A DNA stretch of 64,000 bases from Echinometra lucunter. Taxonomy: Eukaryota > Echinodermata > Echinoidea > Camarodonta > Echinometridae. The stretch covers positions 124,001 through 188,000 of the forward strand of contig JAPZVO010000023.1 in assembly GCA_029962745.1 (NCBI GenBank). The letters run 5' to 3'. The position numbers and the translations under genes are program-made. Shown here one piece after another: positions 34,104 through 43,793 of this stretch; the stretch's first letter is position 1; the number at the start of each line of letters is the position of its first letter. The notes beneath the pieces are model-generated. The model was not told where the DNA came from. It ran no database searches and saw only the letters and a program-made list of their open reading frames with translations.

Positions 34104-37100
34104 ATGGCAGAATTTTCATTGGAAAAATTTGTTGATTCTCCTTCAGTTGAGGAGTTGCTGGTGTTGAAGAAGGTAAATCTCTTGGAGCTTGCTCATCATT
34201 ACCAGGTTGCTGAGGTAAAGAATACTTGGCGTAAGTTAGAAATACAGAAAGCTGTAATTCAGTGGTTAGTGGAAGAAGAAGATGTCCTTCCACTTGAAGC
34301 CTTAACCAAAATTCCGCGTGAGTCTGTGAAAGAGGACTTAGCAGAGAAGTTGCGGTTGAAAGAGTTGGAGCTTGAGATAGCAAAAGTTGAGCTTGAAAGA
34401 GAACAAGTTGTTTTGAGAAGAGAGCATGAGAATGCTAGAGAACGAGAAGACATTAGGCATAAACAGTCTGAGTTTGATGTTGCAAAACATGTTAGAATGG
34501 TACCTATTTTTCAGGAGGGGGAGGGGATAGAGCAATATTTCCTTCACTTTGAAAAGGTCGCTGTCAGTTTGAGTTGGCCGCATGAAAAATGGTCACACTT
34601 GTTGCAATCTCAGTTAAAGGGTAAAGCTCGGGATGCGTATTCAGCTTTATCAGTTGAAGATGCGGGTCGTTATGACGTTGTAAAAGCAGCAGTGTTGCGT
34701 GCTTATGAGCTTGTACCGGAGGCGTACCGTCAACAATTTCGGAAAACGCGTAAAGATGAATCCGAAACTCATCTAGAATTTGCTAGGCGCAAAGAACAGT
34801 TGTTTGATAGATGGAGTTCGTCCCTCCATGCAGATAGCTTTGATAAGCTTAGGGAAATAATTCTTCTCGAAGAGTTTAAGCGTAGTGTGCATTCTGATGT
34901 TAGGTTGCATCTTGAAGAGCAGCAAATAGGAACGCTTAATGAAGCAGCAAAGCTTGCTGATGATTATGCGCTAACACACAAAATCACAAACAAAAAGACA
35001 GATGAAACAAACAAATCTGGAAAGTGGAACAAAAACAAAAACAAAAATGGTGCTTCGGCACATAACAAGAAAGAAGTCAAACCACAATCGAAAGATGAAG
35101 AGCAAGAAAAGAAATGCTATGCATGTCACAAGGTTGGGCATTTCAAAGCAAAGTGTCCGACACTTAAAGGAAAATCAAGTGAATCAAGTAATGCACATCC
35201 AAATGCATTTGTAAAAAAATTGCGGAGTTCAGAGAGTATTATTGAACCAGTAAACCTCGAGAAAGTAAGAATGCAATATGAGCCATTTGTTTCTGAGGGA
35301 CATGTGTCCTTGTCTGGAAGTGAAGAAGCAAGAACGGTAAAAGTGTTGCGTGATACTGGAGCTTCTCAGTCTTTGATTTTGGAGAGTGTGTTGCCTTTTG
35401 ATGAGAGATCTTGTGTTGGAGCTAGTGTTCTGCTGAAGGGAATAGGAGATGGCTTTGTAAAAGCACCCCTTCATGAGGTAGACTTGAAATCAGACCTTGT
35501 TTCTGGTGTTGTGAGGATGGCTGTAAGACCATCACTTCCGATGGCAGATGTTTCTATCATTCTAGGCAATGATCTTGCTGGTGACAAAGTTGTTTCATGT
35601 CCAGTGGTGAGTGCTATTCCGTGTGAGAGTAGTAAAACAGAGCAGTTGGTTGCTGAATTTCCTACTGTGTTTCCATCTTGTGCTGTAACTCGTTCAGTGG
35701 CAAAGAAAGTAGAGTCTGAATCGAAGTCTAGTGAGCTAGATGAGGTGAACTTGAGCGAGTCTTTCTTTTGTTGTTTGGTTGATGATGAATGTGAATCAAA
35801 TGTGAATGAGGGTGCAAGAGAAACTAGAAATGAGGAAAAGCAAAGTAATAATGAACCAATGCCAATAAGTAAGAGTAAGTTGAGAGAGGAGCAACAGAAA
35901 GATCCTCAATTAGCATCCTTGTTTGAGAGAGTAGTCTCTGAGGAGGAGGCATTGACTGTGCCTGTATGCTATTATGAGAAGTCAGGTGTGCTGATGAGAA
36001 AGTGGAGGCCGATAGATGTTCCTGCTGATGAAGTTTGGAATGAAGTCCATCAGATTGTAGTTCCTTCGAATTATAGGCTGGAAATACTTAGCCTTGCTCA
36101 TGAAGCACCACTTGCAGGTCACTTGGGAGTCTACAAGACTCGAGAAAAAATCCTTTCTCATTTCTTTTGGCCAGGATTGCATAAGGATGTTGCAAACTAT
36201 TGCAGAAGTTGTCATGCATGTCAGGTAGTAGGTAAACCGAACCAGAAAATACCAGTCGCGCCGTTAAAACCAGTGCCAGCGTTCGATGAACCGTTTGCAA
36301 GGATAATAATAGATTGCGTAGGTCCGCTTCCGAGGACAAAAGCGGGTAATGAATTCCTGTTTACCATTATGTGCGCAAGCACTAGGTATGTGGAAGCGAT
36401 TCCACTTAGACGCATCACCGCAAACAATGTGAGCAAAGCACTGATCAAGTTCTTCACGACTGTAGGATTACCACGTACCGTTCAGTCTGATCAAGGATCA
36501 AACTTTATGTCAAAGGTCTTTAAACAAGTGCTAGGGCAGTTAGGGATTGAACATGTAACTTCCAGTGCATACCATCCTGAATCGCAAGGAGCACTTGAAA
36601 GATGTCATCAGACACTCAAAAACATGCTCAAAACGTATTGTTTGGAGACAGAGAAACAATGGGATGAAGGAATTCCACTGTTGTTATTTGCTTTGAGAGA
36701 ATCTGTTCAAGAATCTCTAGGTTTCAGCCCATTTCAGCTAGTGTATGGACATGAAGTCCGTGGACCCCTCAAGTTGTTGAGTGAAAGATTGTTGTCAGAG
36801 GAAGAAGACGTAAGTCTGTTGGATTACGTATCGTCTTTCCGTGAGCGATTGAATCGTGCTTGTGAAGTTGCTAGAAAGAATTTGTCAGAGTCTCAGGAGA
36901 AAATGAAGTCTTGGTATGACAAGAAGTCCAAGGAGAGGAATTTCAAGGCAGGTGATGAAGTCTTGGTGTTGTTGCCGGTTGTTGGTAATGCATTGCAAGC
37001 TAGATTTTCTGGGCCGTACACAATTCTGAAGAAAGTTGGTGATGTTGACTATGTCGTCAAAACTCCAGATAGAAGAAAGAAAAAACGTGTATGTCATGTG

Positions 37101-38651
37101 AACATGATAAAAGCTTATGTTCGAAGAGATGAAGAGAGAGCACAGCCAGTGTTGAGTGCTGTACAATCTGAGCTGAATGATGAAAATGAGGAGATGTGTA
37201 AGATTGAGAGAGATGAACCATGTGTGAAATTGAAAAATTCAGAGGTTCTAACACACATCGATGACAAACTAACCCACTTGTCTGAGAAGGAGAGGAGGGA
37301 TGTGAAAGAGCTGTTGAATGAGTATCCACAGTTATTTGCAGATATCCCATCTCGTACAAATGTTGTTGAACATGATGTTGATGTGGGAGATACTACCCCA
37401 ATCAAACAGGCACCTTATCGTGCCAATCCAGTAAAAATGAAAAATCTAGAAAAAGAAATCGATTACATGCTGGAGAATGGCATTATCGAGCCAAGTAGCA
37501 GTGCATGGTCGTCGCCATGTATCTTAGTTCCGAAACCGGATAAGTCGTATCGTTTCTGTACTGATTACAGAAAAGTCAATGCTAGTACAAAGACCGATTC
37601 CTTCCCGATACCGCGCGTAGAAGATTGTATTGACCGTATAGGCAAGGCAAAGTATGTGAGCAAATTCGATCTGCTGAAAGGCTATTGGCAGATTCCGTTG
37701 ACTAAGAGAGCGCAAGAAATCTCTGCATTTGCTACACCCCAAGGCCTATTCCATTACAATGTGATGCCTTTCGGCATGAAAAACGCGCCGGCTACATTCC
37801 AGAGACTTGTGAATAGTCTTATCTCTGGTCTTGAAGGTTGTGAAGCTTACATAGATGACTTAGTTGTGTATAGTGAAGATTGGGAGGTTCATGTACAAAG
37901 AATCAGAGAGTTGTTCAGGAGGTTGTCAGATGCCAAATTGACAGTCAACTTGGCAAAGAGTGAGTTTGGAGGTGCTACTGTTAGTTTCTTGGGTCATGTT
38001 GTTGGTTCAGGTCATGTCCGACCACTCTCAGCGAAGGTTGATGCTATTCTGGCGTTCCCGACTCCAACCAACCGGAAGGAGCTGATGCGATTCCTTGGCA
38101 TGGCAGGCTACTACAGACGGTTCTGCCATAACTTCTCTGATGTCGTGGCTCCACTAACCAATCTACTACGCAAGGAGATGAAGTTCATCTGGTCCAGTGA
38201 CTGTGAGAGTGCTTTTGACAAAGTGAAGGCACTCCTATCTACCAATCCTGTTCTGGTGGCTCCAGATTTCAGTCAGCCGTTCACTTTGATGGTGGACGCT
38301 AGTGATGTGGGTGCCGGAGCTGTTCTTACGCAGAAGGATGAACAAGGAGCAGACAGGCCCATATCTTTCTTTTCGAGGAAGTTCTCATGCAGTCAAAGAA
38401 ACTATTCTACTGTGGAAAAAGAAACTTTAGCTTTGATCTTTGCACTGCAACACTTTGAAGTGTATGTGAGTGGATCACAACATGCTGTTGACGTATGGAC
38501 TGATCACAACCCTTTGACATTTCTGAGTAAAATGAGAAACAAGAACCAAAGACTAACTAGATGGAGTCTACTGCTGCAGGAGTATAACCTAAACATAAGA
38601 CATTTACCTGGAAAAGACAATGTCGTCGCGGATACTTTATCGCGAATATAA
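34104..38651 (+). CDS. gag-pol: Gag-Pol polyprotein, order Gag-PR-IN-RT-RNaseH
   Basis: 1515 codons without interruption. The ATG at 34104 sits in a good context (GACCATGG); earlier in-frame codons are not ATG. Residues 1-330 are gag, with a charged helical region around 90-130. A CCHC knuckle (CYACHKVGHFKAKC) is at about 338-351. Protease has DTGAS at about 416. Integrase has an H2C2 zinc domain at about 665-705. Its core has catalytic D737, D796 and E832, with exactly 35 residues between the last two, and a GPY/F-type module (FSGPYTILKK) near 970. RT has YRFCTDYRKVN and the active site YIDD at 1249-1252. RNase H has MVDASDVGAGA near 1395 and WTDHNPLTF, ending HLPGKDNVVADTLSRI. Gag and Pol share one frame, so no frameshift or readthrough separates them. 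The encoded functions are particle formation, reverse transcription and integration. Confidence 0.96.
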   Translation: MAEFSLEKFVDSPSVEELLVLKKVNLLELAHHYQVAEVKNTWRKLEIQKAVIQWLVEEEDVLPLEALTKIPRESVKEDLAEKLRLKELELEIAKVELEREQVVLRREHENAREREDIRHKQSEFDVAKHVRMVPIFQEGEGIEQYFLHFEKVAVSLSWPHEKWSHLLQSQLKGKARDAYSALSVEDAGRYDVVKAAVLRAYELVPEAYRQQFRKTRKDESETHLEFARRKEQLFDRWSSSLHADSFDKLREIILLEEFKRSVHSDVRLHLEEQQIGTLNEAAKLADDYALTHKITNKKTDETNKSGKWNKNKNKNGASAHNKKEVKPQSKDEEQEKKCYACHKVGHFKAKCPTLKGKSSESSNAHPNAFVKKLRSSESIIEPVNLEKVRMQYEPFVSEGHVSLSGSEEARTVKVLRDTGASQSLILESVLPFDERSCVGASVLLKGIGDGFVKAPLHEVDLKSDLVSGVVRMAVRPSLPMADVSIILGNDLAGDKVVSCPVVSAIPCESSKTEQLVAEFPTVFPSCAVTRSVAKKVESESKSSELDEVNLSESFFCCLVDDECESNVNEGARETRNEEKQSNNEPMPISKSKLREEQQKDPQLASLFERVVSEEEALTVPVCYYEKSGVLMRKWRPIDVPADEVWNEVHQIVVPSNYRLEILSLAHEAPLAGHLGVYKTREKILSHFFWPGLHKDVANYCRSCHACQVVGKPNQKIPVAPLKPVPAFDEPFARIIIDCVGPLPRTKAGNEFLFTIMCASTRYVEAIPLRRITANNVSKALIKFFTTVGLPRTVQSDQGSNFMSKVFKQVLGQLGIEHVTSSAYHPESQGALERCHQTLKNMLKTYCLETEKQWDEGIPLLLFALRESVQESLGFSPFQLVYGHEVRGPLKLLSERLLSEEEDVSLLDYVSSFRERLNRACEVARKNLSESQEKMKSWYDKKSKERNFKAGDEVLVLLPVVGNALQARFSGPYTILKKVGDVDYVVKTPDRRKKKRVCHVNMIKAYVRRDEERAQPVLSAVQSELNDENEEMCKIERDEPCVKLKNSEVLTHIDDKLTHLSEKERRDVKELLNEYPQLFADIPSRTNVVEHDVDVGDTTPIKQAPYRANPVKMKNLEKEIDYMLENGIIEPSSSAWSSPCILVPKPDKSYRFCTDYRKVNASTKTDSFPIPRVEDCIDRIGKAKYVSKFDLLKGYWQIPLTKRAQEISAFATPQGLFHYNVMPFGMKNAPATFQRLVNSLISGLEGCEAYIDDLVVYSEDWEVHVQRIRELFRRLSDAKLTVNLAKSEFGGATVSFLGHVVGSGHVRPLSAKVDAILAFPTPTNRKELMRFLGMAGYYRRFCHNFSDVVAPLTNLLRKEMKFIWSSDCESAFDKVKALLSTNPVLVAPDFSQPFTLMVDASDVGAGAVLTQKDEQGADRPISFFSRKFSCSQRNYSTVEKETLALIFALQHFEVYVSGSQHAVDVWTDHNPLTFLSKMRNKNQRLTRWSLLLQEYNLNIRHLPGKDNVVADTLSRI

Positions 38652-39687
38652 ACTATCCTGTGAACTTTGACCAGTTTTTACACCACGAATCTACATGAAA
38701 TTTGGACTGTTGATATTGTGAAAACTGAAATTCAAGGAGAAATTTGGAAATTAAACTTCCTGCAAACTTTTGAAACTTACTTCATCATGTGAACTTAAAA
38801 GTGAATGCTAACTGGTGATTATCTTACATTATTGGATTCATCGAGATGGACTCTCTACCCTGAATTTGAAAGTGAACTGAATTTACATGTATGTTACCCT
38901 GTTTGTCAACTGAACTCGTGTTTCCAGTGGATGTCAACTAAACTCATGTTTGTTTATCTTGGATGTCAAGTGACTTATCTGTTATGATTCTTTGTGAACA
39001 TTCAGCGATGAAGTTGAACTTTGCAAACTGAATCTATGAATCTATCGTGAACAATCATTGAACCCAACCGAAGTTGAACTCTGTGAAATGAAACCCATTT
39101 GGAAGAAGAAATAAGAAATCAAAACTTTGAACTTATATCTTGACTGATTTCTGAGGATATTGAAGATTTGGACTCAAGTGAAGCGATGCTTTTTATATTG
39201 CTTTTCTTATATAATATGTTTATTCATGTGAAATGTTTATAACAAACATACATGTATTTCTGAACATGCGTGTACCTTTTTGACTAATAAGTTGGTTTTA
39301 CATGCGTGTGCTATCAATACATGTCTGTTTTACTCATTATTTTATGTTTTATATTATGGTTGTTTTTTGCAGAAACAAAATGCGAAATTGCAGCAGAAAG
39401 AGCGCGTGTATATAACTGCATTTTTGGTATGATGTTTTAATACCCTGTTTTTGGTAAAGCGCTTTATTTGCTGTAGTGATTGAATACATCTCAAAACTTG
39501 AAGTATCTGTCTTTGGAAAATTTATGCCAAATTGCATAGCTACAGCTATAGCATCTTCCACAATTCACAGTTCATAGCGACAATTGCGCCTGTTTGGTAT
39601 GTTTTATATACTGTTGTTAACAAGCAAGATTTCTATATGTTTCAAACATACTTATTGCACTTTCTCAAAATTTATAAGCATGTTTTT
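38652..39687 (+). other. Long 3' untranslated region of the Gmr1-like element
   Basis: About 1.04 kb between the pol stop codon and the polypurine tract. It is rich in GTGAACTTTGA-like words. No env-like or other extended ORF on the plus strand; the longest are about 60 codons and lack a signal peptide or domain. Confidence 0.75.
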
Positions 39688-39698
39688 AAGGGAGGGAG
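39688..39698 (+). promoter_or_regulatory. Polypurine tract
   Basis: AAGGGAGGGAG immediately precedes the 3' LTR, as needed to prime plus-strand DNA synthesis. Its last base is the one before the TG of the LTR. Confidence 0.92.
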
Positions 39699-39944
39699 TG
39701 TGACAGGTATGCATTTCCATATATTGAAAGGTCTGGGGAGGAGACTAGGGAACAAGAAGGGAAGAAGGAAAACTTCTTGCATAGAACAACATTTCCTGAT
39801 CGCTGCCAAGAAGGCATTATTTTTGAGACCACACTGGATGTTTTGTTACAAACAACTATTATCTATGCAGATTAAACGACTGCCCTGATGATCTGGAGCA
39901 GATTTGTTATCAAGAAACCGGTAACTTTTGTGCAGTTTGTAACA
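39699..39944 (+). repeat. 3' LTR of Gmr1-like element
   Basis: 246 bp, identical by eye to 33067-33312. It starts right after the purine tract and ends at the GTGCT duplication. Confidence 0.96.
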
Positions 39945-39949
39945 GTGCT
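39945..39949. repeat. Target site duplication GTGCT, right copy
   Basis: Directly abuts the last base of the 3' LTR and equals 33062-33066. Confidence 0.93.
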
Positions 39950-40196
39950 CATACAACAAGTTGTGGACTCCTCGCTCTGCGAACCGCCTGAACCCTGGAC
40001 AATCCGCCCACCACCCGGGCCCGCACCACACCACATTTGTTCCAGCTTATCCATGCCACACCATGCCTTCTCCTTCCCTGCTGTCAGAACATCTACTCTG
40101 GACAGAGGTTTCATTCCAACTGTTGTCCGCTTGTGGAACTCCCTCCCTGACCATGTGGTAGGGAATGTCTCGATTGTAAAGACTCCAGTCATTTAG
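39945..40196 (+). pseudogene. C-terminal fragment of a non-LTR retroelement RT-type ORF
   Basis: The frame beginning within the duplication runs to a TAG at 40194. Its last third, STLDRGFIPTVVRLWNSLPD, matches the conserved C-terminus of Jockey/CR1-like ORF2 proteins (R-x-SFIPR-x-VRLWNSLP type). The upstream part, PPEPWTIRPPPGPAPHH, is low-complexity. No RT or endonuclease domain remains. The Gmr1-like element inserted at the 5' edge of this relic. Confidence 0.5.
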
Positions 40197-40411
40197 TGCA
40201 TGGATACCTCCTTAACCTAACATGATATAATTTCATTATTTAGAAATTTGAGAAGTTTGTTAATTTGTTTGACAATATAGTTAATGTTTCATTTAGAAAG
40301 CAGTGAACCGTTTGATTGGCCCACTCGAGCTTTCAGTCAGAATCTGCTGCCCACTTTATTGATTTCATAAATGTCTGGTGTGGGTTTTGTTCACTTTTGC
40401 ATCATATATTA

Positions 40412-40916
40412 AAACTAGATGAATCTTCGACCACACGTGGTCGAACTTTATGCCTCTGCCATTACCAAATCAGAAATAAATGGCACTTCATGTTAATTTA
40501 TTTTCAATATACAATGACATCTTTGACCTTGAACTTTGACCTTGTGACCCCCAAATCTAACGAGAGCACCGCCCTTTCCATATGCACACATGAGCCAAGT
40601 TTGTTGAACCATCAAATGGTTACTGAGTTATCACAAGAACGAACCATTTCTACGTACATAATGACCTCTATGACCTTTGACCTTTGACCTTGAGACCCCA
40701 AAATCTAATCAGATCATTGTCCCTCCCATATGCATACCTGTGCCAAGTTGGAGGTTGATCGGTCAAATGGTTGTTGCGTTATGGTGAAAACAAACCATTT
40801 CTATGTACATAATGACCTCTATGACTTTGACCATTGACCTTGAGACCCCAAAATCTAATCAGAGCATTGTCCCTCCCATATGCTAAGTTTGAGGTTGATC
40901 GTTTTGTCTGCTATGT
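40412..40916. repeat. TGACC-family repeat block A (DR1-like half-sites)
   Basis: Three diverged units of about 145 bp: TGACCTTTGACCTTGAGACC, CCAAAATCTAATCAGATCAT, CCCATATGCATAC, GGTTGATCGGTCAAATGGTT, then GAACCATTTCTACGTACATA. 40671-40690 is three TGACCT half-sites spaced by one base. A perfect 9-bp stem hairpin with a CACGTG core (40426-40445) opens the block. No coding potential. Confidence 0.8.
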
Positions 40917-40924
40917 CCACTGGG

Positions 40925-41107
40925 CAGGAAAAAAACTTTTTTTTTTTCTGGGCTCCTCTTTGAGCCCACCCACCCAAATTTTCTACATTGTATTACAGTT
41001 TACATTGGACCCTATGAGAATTTCAGGGGCTCTTTTCTAGTTTTCCAGGGCTCTTTTGGGCATTTCGCGGGCGAATTCGCCTCGAGCCCCAATGTATTTT
41101 TTCCCTG
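40925..41107. mobile_element. 183-bp hAT-like MITE
   Basis: Ends CAGGAAAAAA and TTTTTTCCCTG, with a perfect 8-bp duplication CCACTGGG (40917-40924 and 41108-41115). The terminus and duplication length fit hAT. The interior has CAGGGGCTCTTTT and CAGGGCTCTTTTGGG words. It is inserted in a TGACC-family repeat. Confidence 0.85.
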
Positions 41108-41115
41108 CCACTGGG

Positions 41116-42095
41116 CGAGTTGACGTTCGGCCTATTAGGAGCAGGCCGGTCGTAAACTTGAGTCCATTGTTTAGTGTGTGGATGCGCTTGAGTAGCACAT
41201 AGTCACATTATGTGGTGAGTGAGCCCTTCTATTATTTCAACGTGATTGTTATGCAGCGAGGCCATTGTTTTATTATTCATCCAACAAAATGGCGGCTTGC
41301 ATGATCTCTCTCTATTTTATCATCAGTTTCTGATATAAAGAGGCAAAATATGGGAATTATCATCACCAAAATAGGATGGAAATGACTTCATATTATATTT
41401 ATTTCAGTACTGGCAAGGGTATTTGTAATTTCTTGAAATTATTTAGCTGCTATAAACATGAAAATTCTAGCATGTTAGTTAGTACATCACCTGTTTTCTG
41501 TTGTATCATTTTCGGGAAATCCGGTTCCCGCCCGATATTTGGACAGGTACCCAACGTTCAAAAATACTTGAAATTCCCAGCCATAATGTTTATTTTGTTC
41601 AGTATCGGACTTTCCCACCTACTTGACCTAACATTCTACAGGAAATTTATTACATGCACTTTGGGGGAACTTATCTATTGAGGGGATAAATAACGCTCAC
41701 AATCCTGTGCCAGGGCAGTCAGCATAGAAAACCTGCATACTGATTAGTACACTCCTAATTTGTCTTTGCCTTAAAGTTATGTAGCAGCAAACATATAGAC
41801 AAGAGTTGCTTACTTCAGTTCCGTTGGCAGTCATGTTGTACGTCATTTCAACCCAGAGATAAGTTTGATGCAAGTGGAAAATTAAATGATGTACTACATG
41901 GAGAAGTTAGCACACAGTATTTCAGACTCAATTTGAATATCTCATACTTGTATTTCAATAGCGATGGTAGCAGTACTTGTATACTGCTCCGTGCAAACAC
42001 TTAATTAAGGGAGGATAAAGATGGTGAACATAAAAGCGGAAGTTAGGGTGATATCGAAAGTGTTGGAATCTTTGCTTCAAACTTAAATGTTGAAA
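41116..42095. other. Non-coding, nothing recognised
   Basis: Mixed-composition sequence with AAAATGGCGGCTTGC near 41287. No domain or repeat family was assigned. Confidence 0.4.
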
Positions 42096-42640
42096 TATAC
42101 CTCTGTGACCTTTGCTGTTTGACCTACACAACCTGAACTCTTAAGAAATTATCCTGTTACATATTGTTGCACTAAGTCTGCAGTTCATATTTCAAAGGTT
42201 ATAGAGATATTGCATTATTGAGTAGACAGACAGATGAAAAGACAATCTGAAAACATAATGAATGCCTCAGGCACCATATTTACTGTGCAAAGGAATGATC
42301 AATGAAAACAACATCAAACCAGACCACAAATATATGACTTTCAATTATGGAAAATGTTATGATACAATTAGAGTACGAAACTGAAAAAAGAGGTTTTATT
42401 CAAGTTACACTGTGTCTTCCATATTTGAAGTTGATCCCTCAAATGGTTCAGAAGTTATCGCAAGGACAAACAATTATCATGTACACAAAGATGTTCATGA
42501 TCTTTTACCTTTCACCTTGTGACTCTAAAATCTAATAAGATCATTTTCTGTCCCATATTCAGACATGACTCATGTTTGAAGTTGATTTGTCAAATGGCTG
42601 AGTACACTATCACAAGAACAAGTCATTTTCATACACCATC
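42096..42640. repeat. TGACC-family repeat block B
   Basis: Diverged relatives of block A: TGACCTTTGCTGTTTGACCT, GACTCTAAAATCTAATAAGA and TTTGAAGTTGATCCCTCAAA, plus AACATAATGAATGCCTCAGG, which resembles the end of block C. More eroded than the other blocks. Confidence 0.6.
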
Positions 42641-43375
42641 AGGGTGATTCCTTTTTAAGGGGGAACATTGAGTTTGTTAGTCTGAAAGAACATAGACCTC
42701 ATTAAGTAACCTACGTCTGCCGTGAAACATGTGCATAGTCAATTGCTTTCCCTTGATTGCTGTCTTTAAAAAATTCACCCCCCAAACCCCCCCCCCCAAA
42801 AAAAAAAAAAAAAAAAAACCCTCAGAGCTTGTGAATGCTTAATTTGTACTCAGTGAATGACTGATAATGAAGCTATGAATTCCAGGTAAGAAATCATAAT
42901 TCACATCAGGCTTTTTAATAAAATCTTTTGAAGTCAAATTTTTTAAATGACGAGCAACAGATGATGTCCCAGGCATTCTATGTTATTTTCTGCGGCATGA
43001 TTTGTGTAATTGAGATGGGGAGGGCAAGAGAGAAGGAGAGAATTCAATGGGAGAATGACAGAGACAGGCTAGAGTCATTTTATGTGAGAGCTCACAGTGT
43101 ACACCCAGTGGTATTTGCATAGAAACGCATGTACATGTGCACACAGCACTATAAGTATCTCAGGTAGTGGAATGTGAAAATTTTCACTTCACACTTTTCT
43201 TGCTGAATTAGACCCATTTTGCAATGTCTGTAATTAGGAAATTTGTAATTACTGACCATGTCTATTTGTTTGGTGTCATTATGTCACCTCCTCTCGCACA
43301 TCAATATAAAAGTAATCAATAAACCATTCAATTTTCCCAAAGAACAAGGAGTCTCCCCACTACATACATGATGTC
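42641..43375. other. Non-coding, nothing recognised
   Basis: Contains a C-run followed by about 20 A residues at 42776-42820. No gene seen. Confidence 0.4.
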
Positions 43376-43793
43376 TTTCATGTATATGACCTCTATGACC
43401 TGTGACCTATGACCTCATGAGCCCAAAATCTAATCAGATCATTTTCACCTCCCATATGCATACATGACACACAAGTTTGCAGTTCATCCGTCAAATCATT
43501 TTTAAGCAACTTTCATGACCTTTATGACCTATGACCTTTGACCTCGTGAGACCCAAATCTAATCAGATCCTCGTCTTTCCCATATGCGTACATGATTCAA
43601 GTTTGAAGTTGATTCATCAAATGGTTCTTAAGTAACAATGAGAGCATGCATGGAAACAAAACAAAGTTCCATTCATATGGAGAATAAAAGCATTGAATAC
43701 CATTGCATTGCATTAATGAAAACGGTTTGGACGGACAACCCGAACAAAGATAATGCCTTAGGCATCCACCTTTAGTGGGTAGAGGCATAAAAA
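43376..43793. repeat. TGACC-family repeat block C
   Basis: Two units. 43396-43415 is TGACCT repeated three times with single-base spacers, and 43532-43544 is TGACCTTTGACCT. The block ends GACGGACAACCCGAACAAAG, ATGCCTTAGGCATCCACC and TAGAGGCATAAAA; the last is complementary to TTATGCCTCTGCC at the start of block A. Confidence 0.75.

Larger units (their letters stand above)
33067..39944 (+). mobile_element. Full-length Gmr1-like Ty3/gypsy LTR retrotransposon
   Basis: 6878 bp. The LTRs at 33067-33312 and 39699-39944 are both 246 bp and identical by eye, with TG...CA ends. The 5-bp target duplication GTGCT lies at 33062-33066 and 39945-39949. A primer-binding site follows the 5' LTR and a purine tract precedes the 3' LTR. 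One gag-pol ORF (34104-38651) has integrase upstream of RT and RNase H. That order defines the Gmr1 group of deuterostome Ty3/gypsy elements, which otherwise share gypsy-type RT. Leader 791 bp, 3' untranslated region 1047 bp, no env-like ORF. The lack of LTR divergence and the open ORF indicate a recent insertion that may still be active. Confidence 0.96.

Noticed and set aside
34084..34583. Minus-strand ORFs across gag
   Set aside because: They overlap the intact gag-pol frame and have no recognisable domain.
38805..38987. env-like third gene in the Gmr1-like element
   Set aside because: Only about 60 codons, with no signal peptide, transmembrane segment or cleavage motif.
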